From Draconibacterium halophilum (GTDB lineage Bacteria > Bacteroidota > Bacteroidia > Bacteroidales > Prolixibacteraceae), in contig NZ_CP048409.1 of NCBI RefSeq assembly GCF_010448835.1, forward strand, positions 186,001 through 250,000: a stretch of DNA of 64,000 bases. The letters are read 5' to 3'. The position numbers and the translations under genes were made by a program. Below the pieces are notes generated by a model. The model made no database searches, was not told the origin of the DNA, and saw only the letters and a list, made by a program, of their open reading frames with translations. Below, one piece after another: positions 36,051 to 42,435 of the stretch. Position 1 is the stretch's first letter. Each line of letters opens with the position of its first letter.

Positions 36051-37024
36051 TCTAATAGTTCGGCAACATTCTTCTGCAAAAAATCGCGCGTATAATAATC
36101 GTCATCAACAACCTCTCCATTCCATACAACAATATCCAAATCGATACAACGAGGTCCGAATTTAGGCCCCGTCCGATTACGTCCCATCCGGTCTTCAATT
36201 TGTTTGAGTAGCTTTTTCAGATTAGCTCTATCCAATTCGGTGCTAATTTTAACAGCACCATTTGTAAAATCTGCTTGGTTTTCCATTCCAATGGGCTTGG
36301 TTTTTATCATGGACGAAATCTGAAGTACTTTCACCTCTTGGTTCAATATTTCAAGCATTGTGGCGATATTTTCATCGGCATTAATGTTTGAGCCTATGCC
36401 AACGATTACAATGTTGATGCTCTCACTCGAAGTGAGGGTATCAATCAGCTTTTCCCGACGTACCAATTCAAAATCTATCAGTTTTCCTTTCCTCATTCCT
36501 AAATAATCGAGCATTGATGAAAATTTCCAATCTTCAGCCCTTACCACCAATCCATCAATAACCGGATTTAGATGAACATATTCAACACAAGTTGCTAAAT
36601 AGCTTTTACCTTCTGCACAATTGATTTCGGTTCCAAATTCAGTAATCCAATAAGAAGGGTCTATTTTAATCTCATCAACCAGAGGCTTAGCTTTTGTATG
36701 TTGCTGAAAAAGTGATCCAGTAATATTTTGTTGTTTTTGAATGGTTCGCGTATAAGAACGAAGTAGAATCCCAATTGAATAATTGAGTGAACGCTCCTTT
36801 GTCATACCATCACTCATAGTGATCGTATGACTATTACGATGAACAAAAACCACCCAATGAAAATGATTGGGCATTAAACACCAGGAAACAAAAGAGACAT
36901 AAGGTTCCAATTGCTCCTTCATCTTTCTCAGGAAAAACACATAATTTTCTCTTGTATAAAAAATCTTTCGTGAACTATTTCCCCGGTTAAAAATGTGATA
37001 ATATTGACCGCTTTCAAATTCCAT
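36044..37024 (-). CDS. RAYT (Y1_Tnp) transposase fused in frame to FolK pyrophosphokinase
   Basis: The 326-residue frame begins as a REP-associated tyrosine transposase: YYHIFNRGN, the HUH-type MPNHFHWVVF (H54, H56), and the catalytic-type Tyr149 in EYVHLNP, ending near residue 195. After a short hinge encoded by a small palindrome, residues 203-326 form a pyrophosphokinase: IVIVGIGSN, NQADFTNGAV, LLKQIEDRMGRNR and GPRCIDLDI with the two metal-binding Asp. FolK transfers pyrophosphate from ATP to 6-hydroxymethyl-dihydropterin. No ATG lies near the folK part, so it is made only as a fusion or from a rare start. REP-like palindromes flank the gene, and folX lies 46 bp upstream. The FolK part is shorter than the usual 155-160 residues. 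Confidence 0.85.
   Translation of the reverse strand: MEFESGQYYHIFNRGNSSRKIFYTRENYVFFLRKMKEQLEPYVSFVSWCLMPNHFHWVVFVHRNSHTITMSDGMTKERSLNYSIGILLRSYTRTIQKQQNITGSLFQQHTKAKPLVDEIKIDPSYWITEFGTEINCAEGKSYLATCVEYVHLNPVIDGLVVRAEDWKFSSMLDYLGMRKGKLIDFELVRREKLIDTLTSSESINIVIVGIGSNINADENIATMLEILNQEVKVLQISSMIKTKPIGMENQADFTNGAVKISTELDRANLKKLLKQIEDRMGRNRTGPKFGPRCIDLDIVVWNGEVVDDDYYTRDFLQKNVAELLES
36422..36436. repeat. Small palindrome at the RAYT/FolK junction
   Basis: CTCACT-CGA-AGTGAG forms a 6-bp hairpin exactly where the transposase homology ends and the folK homology begins, and encodes part of the linker TLTSSES. Its centre ACTCGAAGT resembles ACTTGAAGT at the centre of the palindrome at 36020-36050. Confidence 0.5.
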
Positions 37025-37038
37025 TTTAAAATTAATTC

Positions 37039-37065
37039 ATACTATGACTTTGGAGTCATAGCATG
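37039..37065. repeat. REP-like palindrome upstream of the RAYT-folK gene
   Basis: CATACTATGACT and AGTCATAGCATG pair with one mismatch around a short loop. It fills most of the 46 bp between the folX stop (37071) and the RAYT ATG (37024) and shares the words AGTCAT and GCATG with the palindrome at 36020-36050. Confidence 0.7.
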
Positions 37066-37070
37066 ATTGG

Positions 37071-37424
37071 TTAACGGTGAGCCTCCATTTCCATCGATAC
37101 CGATTCGGCAAAACGTAAGGCATGTGGTTTATCCACTTCAACACGAGCCCACTTTACTTTTTCGTCCTCCATTATCGTATCGAGAATACGCTTGGTAAGC
37201 ACTTCCAATAATTTGAAACGCCCTTCCTGAACTAATGCAATTATTTTTTTGGTTATCACTTTGTAATTGAAAATATCTTCGGGTTCGTCTGATTCCAAAG
37301 CCGATTCCGGAATATCTGTTTCAATTTCAAGGTTGATTAGTACATCCTGTTTGTTTATCAGTTCATCGGGGTTGAACCCGATGTAAGTTCTGATTAGCAA
37401 ATCTTTAACACGTATTTTAGCCAT
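37071..37424 (-). CDS. folX: Dihydroneopterin triphosphate 2'-epimerase (FolX-like, FolB family)
   Basis: The 117-residue protein starts IRVKDLLIRTYIGFNPDE and ends VEVDKPHALRFAESVSMEM. This is closer to E. coli FolX (IRIKNLRLRTFIG and VEIDKLHALRYADSVSM, from memory) than to FolB. FolX epimerises dihydroneopterin triphosphate towards dihydromonapterin. The gene lies 4 bp after the folM-like reductase and just before the RAYT-folK gene, so it belongs to a pterin operon. The start is the ATG at 37424; the longer frame to 37466 overlaps folM. A dihydroneopterin aldolase role is possible. Confidence 0.8.
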   Translation of the reverse strand: MAKIRVKDLLIRTYIGFNPDELINKQDVLINLEIETDIPESALESDEPEDIFNYKVITKKIIALVQEGRFKLLEVLTKRILDTIMEDEKVKWARVEVDKPHALRFAESVSMEMEAHR

Positions 37425-37428
37425 ATAT

Positions 37429-38156
37429 TTAAAGGTTTTTTCCAAGGTTTTCTCCTCCGTCGGCAAACAGCAATTGTCCGGTGAGATGATCGTTTTCCAA
37501 AATATAATTCAAACTTTTTAAAATTGGCTCTACTCCGCCAGGTTTTTTCATCGGAATGCCTTGCGCCAGCTTTTCCAGGTAGTCCTCATCCTCATCCTCG
37601 GGGGGTAAAGTTACACCCGGAGCAATGGCATTTATCCTTATGTCAGGAGCAAATTCCAAAGCTGCCATTTTTGTTAAGTCCCATAGTGCCTTTTTCGAGA
37701 TGGAATAAGCTGCAAAATTCGATGCATTCGATGTTATCCGCGTATCGACAAAATTAATGATATTACCGGCTTTAAAATAATTGGCAAAGTCGCGGATAAG
37801 AAAAAACGGAGCTTTTAGGTTTACATCCAGCTGCAAGGCAAAAAGTTCGATTGATGTACTTTTTATATATCCCGATTAAATACCGAAGCATTATTTACCA
37901 AAAGATCAACCATAATATTCTCTGCTGCAAGTTTAGGTATTAACGCCACGACCTCATCAGTTTCGGCAAGATTGGCTTGCACGGCTTTGAAATTTTGGTC
38001 GGGATATTTTGATGATAGTTCTTCAACCAGTTCGATAGCGCCTTGTGCCGATGAGTTGTAATGCACCACCACATTCCAACCTTTTTCTGCCAGGTGTTCA
38101 GTTAACGATCGGCCAATACGTTTTGAGGCTCCGGTAATTAGTGCAGTTGTATTCAT
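37429..38156 (-). pseudogene. folM: FolM-like short-chain pterin reductase, interrupted by a frameshift
   Basis: Two frames together make one SDR protein. The first (38156 down to 37863) has ALITGASKRIGRSL and LLVNNASVFNR. The second (continuing to 37429) has LDVNLKAPFF, the catalytic AAYSISKKA and GQLLFADGGEN. Restoring one G in the GGG run at 37871-37873 gives a seamless VFNRGYIKSTSIELFALQLD. TGASKRIG plus the folX neighbour fits dihydromonapterin/pteridine reductase (FolM), which reduces dihydromonapterin to tetrahydromonapterin with NADPH. It starts the folM-folX-folK order. The break may be a real mutation or a base-calling error. Confidence 0.78.
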
Positions 38157-38247
38157 ATGTAAAAGTTAGCAATTTTTTGTAATAAAAACAGGGCGACCAG
38201 ACTTATGTTCACAAAACAAGACAGGAAAATTCGTTGCATTAGAAGCT

Positions 38248-38520
38248 ATTAACCTGAGCTCAATTCTAAATATAAACCTCAGAAATACAGAAATGTGCAA
38301 GATTTGGATTAAAAATATGGCAAGAATAGCAGGCTATTTTAAGATATTTTTGGTTCAAAGATTGTGCACTTCTGTATTTTCTTTCGGGTTTTACTAATTT
38401 TTGCATAAATCGTTTCATATTTTCTTGAATTATCCCGATAGTCCTTCAAAAATCTGCAATAATTTCTGCTAAAAATTTCCAGAAACTGAGGCAAGATTTA
38501 GAGTCGAACTCAGGTTATTA
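38248..38520. mobile_element. MITE-like element with imperfect terminal inverted repeats
   Basis: The left end ATTAACCTGAGCTC... and the inverse of the right end (AATAACCTGAGTTC...) agree at about 20 of 24 positions. A second inverted pair lies inside (AAATACAGAA near 38284 and TTCTGTATTTT near 38371). The 273-bp interior has no ORF. The element lies directly upstream of the folM-like gene. No target duplication could be defined. Confidence 0.45.
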
Positions 38521-38530
38521 ATCAGAACGA

Positions 38531-38837
38531 TAGTCGCCCGAAAGAAGGATAAAACCCGATCGTCAAAATGCATGTCGACAGCCGTCGAAGTGAAAAAAAA
38601 CCATCAGAATGAATGTCGACACGCGTCGGCAACAAAAAAAACCGTTGAATTTGTTCCCGACAGCCGTCGGGGTGAAAATTGATCGTCAAAAAGCATGTCG
38701 ACAGCTGTCGAGATGAAAAAAAACCATCAGAACGAATGCCGACGCGCGTCGGCAACAAAAAAAACGGTTGAATTTGTTCCCCACAGCCGTCGGGGTGAAA
38801 ATTGACGGTCAAAAAGCATGTCGACAGCTGTCGAAAT
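38531..38837. repeat. Higher-order tandem array of short palindromes
   Basis: A 123-bp unit is repeated (starts 38571, 38694 and, partial, 38817). Each unit consists of three subunits of about 41 bp. Each subunit opens with a 12-14 bp palindrome of the form CGACAGCCGTCG, CGACACGCGTCG or CGACAGCTGTCG, followed by an A-rich spacer with TGAAAAAAAA or similar. Seven palindromes are clear and an eighth is degenerate at about 38531. Because the unit is divisible by three, it creates a false 96-codon frame. Function is unknown; a protein-binding array or repeated hairpins are possible. Confidence 0.75.
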
Positions 38838-38888
38838 GATAACGATACAAAACAAAAACGGACCGTTTAAAAACACATTAAGATTTTT

Positions 38889-39500
38889 CTATTTGCTGTA
38901 TGAATTTAATTTGCTCAGGTATTTCCCAATAATATCGAATTCAAGGTTAATAACCGTACCTTCTTTAAAGGTATGGAAATTAGTAACTTCTTGAGTAAAA
39001 GGAATGATAGCTACCTGAAAAGAATTGTCTTTCGAATTCACCACGGTAAGGCTAACACCGTTAACGGTTACCGACCCTTTTTCTACGGTCATATAACCTT
39101 GTTTGGCTTTCTCAATATCAAAGTCATATTCGAAAGTATAGTACCAGCTTCCGTCGGCTTCTTCAACTTTTGCACAAGTTGCTGTCTGATCAACATGCCC
39201 TTGAACAATGTGACCATCCAAACGGCCATTCATCATCATGCTGCGTTCCAGGTTCACTTTCGATCCCACTTCAAGTAAACCAAGATTCGACTTAATCAGC
39301 GTTTCTTTAATGGCTGTAACCTTGTATTTTTTTTCTGCTTTATCCACCCAAACAACAGTTAAACAAACTCCGTTGTGCGATAAACTCTGATCAACTTTCA
39401 GCTCGTCGGCAAACGAACAGGTTAGCGTAAAATGTACATTCTCCTGATCCTTTTCAACGGCTACTACAGTTCCGAATTCTTCAACTATTCCTGAAAACAT
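38889..39500 (-). CDS. ribE: Riboflavin synthase, alpha chain
   Basis: The 203-residue protein has two lumazine-binding halves. The first opens MFSGIVEEFGTVVAVE and contains SLSHNGVCLTV. The second has MNGRLDGHIVQGHVDQTA and GSVTVNGVSLTV. The enzyme dismutates two 6,7-dimethyl-8-ribityllumazine molecules to riboflavin. The gene sits at the end of a minus-strand series (ileS, traR-like, lspA, cysS, ribE), but a repeat-rich gap of 123 bp separates it from cysS, so it may have its own promoter. No other rib gene is present. Confidence 0.95.
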   Translation of the reverse strand: MFSGIVEEFGTVVAVEKDQENVHFTLTCSFADELKVDQSLSHNGVCLTVVWVDKAEKKYKVTAIKETLIKSNLGLLEVGSKVNLERSMMMNGRLDGHIVQGHVDQTATCAKVEEADGSWYYTFEYDFDIEKAKQGYMTVEKGSVTVNGVSLTVVNSKDNSFQVAIIPFTQEVTNFHTFKEGTVINLEFDIIGKYLSKLNSYSK

Positions 39501-39502
39501 AT

Positions 39503-39634
39503 AAAGTCCCCTTTAATTCCCCCTCGGGGGAAGATTTTCTATATTAATTATTAATTGTCTCTCTAGGATTTGCTGTATCAACTGTTTAATAAAAATGCCT
39601 TCATATCCCTCCCCTAGGAAAGGTTAGGAGGGGC
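39503..39634. repeat. G/C-rich palindromic repeats between cysS and ribE
   Basis: AAAGTCCCCTTTAATTCCCC followed by CTCGGGGGAAGATTTT (39503-39538) forms a hairpin. CCTCCCCTAGGAAAGGTTAG and GAGGGG (39608-39634) form a second, which overlaps the last codons and stop of cysS. The same style of repeat occurs at 51591-51713 and 59341-59539. Confidence 0.55.
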
Positions 39635-41105
39635 GTAAATTCCACTCTACACCGTCTTTGGTGTCTTTTAACTCAACGCCAATAGCATTCAATTCGTCAC
39701 GAATTTTATCAGCAGTTCCCCAATCTTTATTGGTTTTTGCATCTTTCCTCAGGTTAATAAGTAATTCAACAGCACCACCCAGCACTTCGTTGTTTCCGCT
39801 GCCAGCCTCTCCTTCTTCTTTTAATCCAAGGACATCAAAAACCACCGCATTGTAAAAGACTTTCAAATCCTCGAGATCAGCAGCAGAGATTTTCTCGCTA
39901 CCGGCTTTTATCGAGTTGATCATTTTAACGCCATCAAAAAGATGTGCAATAGCAATCGGGCTATTCAGATCGTCGCTCAGTGCGGCAAAACATTTTTCTT
40001 TTATGCTGTTCACATCAACAGTCGACGAATCAGAGGCAGTTAACTCAGCCAGCGTTTTTAATGCACTCATTAAACGCTCCAATCCTTTTTCTGATGCTTG
40101 CAGAGCTTCATTCGAAAAATCGATGGTACTGCGGTAATGTGCCTGCAAAATAAAAAAGCGGATGGTCATTGGCGAATACGACTGTTCAAGAATTTCATGA
40201 CTGCCGGTAAATAATTCATCGAGCGTAATAAAATTACCCAGCGAGCGTGCCATTTTCTGTCCGTTAATGGTAATCATGTTATTGTGCATCCAGTAACGCA
40301 CCGATTCTTGTCCGCGGCAAGCTGTATTTTGTGCAATTTCACATTCGTGGTGCGGGAAAGTCAAATCCATTCCACCACCATGAATATCAAACTGCTCGCC
40401 CAGGTATTTTGTGCTCATTGCCGAACACTCGAGGTGCCATCCCGGGAAACCATCGCTCCAGCGCGAAGGCCAGCGCATAATATGCTCGGGCGCCGCTTTC
40501 TTCCATAAAGCAAAATCAAAAGAGTTCTTCTTTTCATCCTGCCCATCGAGCTTGCGGGTGTTGGTTTTTATGTCATCCAGATTACGACCCGAGAGTTTTC
40601 CGTACTTGTAATCGTTGTTGTATTTATCTACATCAAAATAAACCGAACCGTTTGCCTCGTATGCGTATCCGTTTTTTAAAATACCTTCTATCACCTGAAT
40701 TTGCTCGATGATATGGCCCGATGCACGTGGCTCAATACTGGGAGGAGTAACGTTCAGGTCGTCCATGTTTCGGTGAAAAGTGTTCATGTATTTCTGAACT
40801 ACTTCCATAGGTTCCAACTGCTCCAAACGTGCCTTCTTCGCAATGCGGTCTTCGCCAACACCTTCCACCTCATCTTCGAGGTGACCCACGTCGGTAATAT
40901 TGCGTACATAACGAACCTTGTTCCCAAGGAAAGTCAGGTAACGGTACAACAAATCGAAAGTGATAAACGGACGTGCGTGCCCCAAATGCGAATTACTGTA
41001 AACGGTTGGCCCGCAAACATATAAACCAACGCTACCTTCAACAAGTGGTTTAAATTCTTCTTTTTTACGGGTTAATGTATTGTAAATAAAAAGTTGATTA
41101 CTCAT
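39624..41105 (-). CDS. cysS: Cysteine--tRNA ligase
   Basis: The 493-residue class I synthetase has YVCGPTVYSNSHLGHAR (zinc Cys and HIGH-type motif), the WHLECSAMS zinc site and the second signature INGQKMARSLGNF. The usual KMSKS reads KMARS here, an Arg in place of the second Lys; this conservative change should not by itself abolish activity. Length is normal. Its C-terminal residues LRPS and stop lie in an intergenic repeat. On the minus strand a TACCTTTG box (41132-41139) lies 26 bp upstream. Confidence 0.96.
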   Translation of the reverse strand: MSNQLFIYNTLTRKKEEFKPLVEGSVGLYVCGPTVYSNSHLGHARPFITFDLLYRYLTFLGNKVRYVRNITDVGHLEDEVEGVGEDRIAKKARLEQLEPMEVVQKYMNTFHRNMDDLNVTPPSIEPRASGHIIEQIQVIEGILKNGYAYEANGSVYFDVDKYNNDYKYGKLSGRNLDDIKTNTRKLDGQDEKKNSFDFALWKKAAPEHIMRWPSRWSDGFPGWHLECSAMSTKYLGEQFDIHGGGMDLTFPHHECEIAQNTACRGQESVRYWMHNNMITINGQKMARSLGNFITLDELFTGSHEILEQSYSPMTIRFFILQAHYRSTIDFSNEALQASEKGLERLMSALKTLAELTASDSSTVDVNSIKEKCFAALSDDLNSPIAIAHLFDGVKMINSIKAGSEKISAADLEDLKVFYNAVVFDVLGLKEEGEAGSGNNEVLGGAVELLINLRKDAKTNKDWGTADKIRDELNAIGVELKDTKDGVEWNLRPS

Positions 41106-41131
41106 GGTTATTTTAAAATCGTATGATTTTG

Positions 41132-41139
41132 CAAAGGTA
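41132..41139 (-). promoter_or_regulatory. Candidate -7 box of cysS
   Basis: On the minus strand TACCTTTG matches TAnnTTTG. A second identical box lies at 41184-41191. Confidence 0.45.
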
Positions 41140-41219
41140 AAACAAAATGAGTGATTTTGTGGCTGTTAGCAAATTGCTCTGCACAAAGGTAAATCGGACT
41201 TAACCTGAATCTGAAATGC

Positions 41220-41876
41220 TTATGCAGTTTGCTCAGCTTCTGTATTTTCATCCACGTTTTTGCTCTCATCAAGTTTGTTAAAATACTTGCGATAGAAAAT
41301 TAAAATGGAGAAAATTCCAACGGTAATAGCTGAATCGGCGATATTAAAAACCGGACGGAAAAAGATAAACGGATTTCCTCCAATTCTGGGTATCCATTCC
41401 GGGTAACGACCTTCAATCAGCGGGAAATAAAACATATCAACCACTCTTCCATGAAGAAAACTGGAGTAACCACCTTCAGCCGGAAATAAGGTTGCCACCT
41501 GCCCATAGCTGTGATTAAATATTATTCCGTAAAAAAGGCTGTCGATGATATTGCCAATGGCACCGGCAAAAATTAGCGCAATACACGCAATAAAACCAAA
41601 AGGTACTTCTTTTTGTCTGGCCAGCTTAAACAGATACCAACCAATGGCAATTACCGCCACAATACGAAAAACACTCAAAAACATTTTTCCGTACTCTCCG
41701 GCAAACTCAAAGCCAAAGGCCATTCCGTTATTCTCAACAAAATGAAGAATAAACCAATCTTTAAAAACCACGATCTCATCGCCAATCGACAGGTTGGTTT
41801 TAATCCAAAACTTTAAAACCTGATCGACAATTAGAATGGAGAATATAATTATTAACGATTTTACGCTACGCGACAT
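41220..41876 (-). CDS. lspA: Lipoprotein signal peptidase (signal peptidase II)
   Basis: The 218-residue inner-membrane aspartyl protease has four hydrophobic segments and the two catalytic-Asp motifs, GRVVDMFYFP and FNIADSAITVG, plus the conserved ENNGMAFG. It removes signal peptides from prolipoproteins. It is longer than the 160-residue E. coli enzyme because of an extra loop between the catalytic motifs (PLIEGRYPEWIPRIGGNPF), a feature usual in Bacteroidota. The order ileS, traR-like, lspA is also common in this phylum, and the genes are close enough to form one transcript. Confidence 0.94.
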   Translation of the reverse strand: MSRSVKSLIIIFSILIVDQVLKFWIKTNLSIGDEIVVFKDWFILHFVENNGMAFGFEFAGEYGKMFLSVFRIVAVIAIGWYLFKLARQKEVPFGFIACIALIFAGAIGNIIDSLFYGIIFNHSYGQVATLFPAEGGYSSFLHGRVVDMFYFPLIEGRYPEWIPRIGGNPFIFFRPVFNIADSAITVGIFSILIFYRKYFNKLDESKNVDENTEAEQTA

Positions 41877-41963
41877 ATGCTAACCCTTTATAACAGAATT
41901 GCCCTTCGAAATTTTAAATACATTTCCCGAAGAGCAATTCCAGTTTCTTTTTTCTTCTAACGA

Positions 41964-42341
41964 TTATTTCCCGTTATTCTTCGCATCAATACTAAGTGTT
42001 GCATGTGGAACAGCACGCAATCTTTCTTTCGAAATTAATTTGCCGGTATCGCGACACACACCATAGGTTTTGTTTTCGATACGAATAAGAGCAGCTTGTA
42101 AGTGCTGAATAAATTTTAACTGGCGTTGTGCTAGTTTTCCAGCTTCCTCTTTAGAAAGGGTAGCAGCGCCCTCTTCCAATACTTTAAATGTGGGTGATGT
42201 ATCTGAGATATCATTCCCATCACTTTGAGTTATTGAATTCTTGTACATCTTATAATCTTCCTGAGCCATCTCAAGCTTTTTACGAATAAGCGTTTTGAAT
42301 TCCATTAACTCCTCGTCCGAATATCTGTTTTTGTCTCCCAT
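41964..42341 (-). CDS. TraR/DksA-like regulator without the zinc cysteines
   Basis: The 125-residue protein has a coiled-coil N-terminus and the C-terminal YGVCRDTGKLISKERLRAVPHATLS. This is the DksA/TraR finger scaffold, but only one of the four zinc cysteines remains (C at YGVC). The degenerate form is typical of the Bacteroidota protein found between ileS and lspA. DksA-type proteins enter the secondary channel of RNA polymerase with ppGpp; whether this variant does so is not shown. It lies between ileS (94 bp) and lspA (87 bp). Confidence 0.85.
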   Translation of the reverse strand: MGDKNRYSDEELMEFKTLIRKKLEMAQEDYKMYKNSITQSDGNDISDTSPTFKVLEEGAATLSKEEAGKLAQRQLKFIQHLQAALIRIENKTYGVCRDTGKLISKERLRAVPHATLSIDAKNNGK

Positions 42342-42435
42342 AATTTTTGGGTTTTAATTTCTTCCCCATTTTTTTCAAAATAAGGCTCTAAAATAATAAA
42401 AAAGTCCATCATTCACAGACCTTGTTGACAAATAA

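Noticed and set aside
38522..38812. 96-codon minus-strand frame with repeated NFHPDGC...FFLLPTRV text
   Set aside because: It is the translation of the 123-bp tandem array; the repeat unit is divisible by three, which keeps the frame open. It has no signal, domain or start context.
38531..38837. Possible CRISPR array
   Set aside because: Spacers are themselves repeated and A-rich, repeats are short and of three types, and no cas gene is near.
41964..42341. Loss of zinc cysteines as a sign of a decayed DksA
   Set aside because: The degenerate finger is the normal form in Bacteroidota at this ileS-lspA position.
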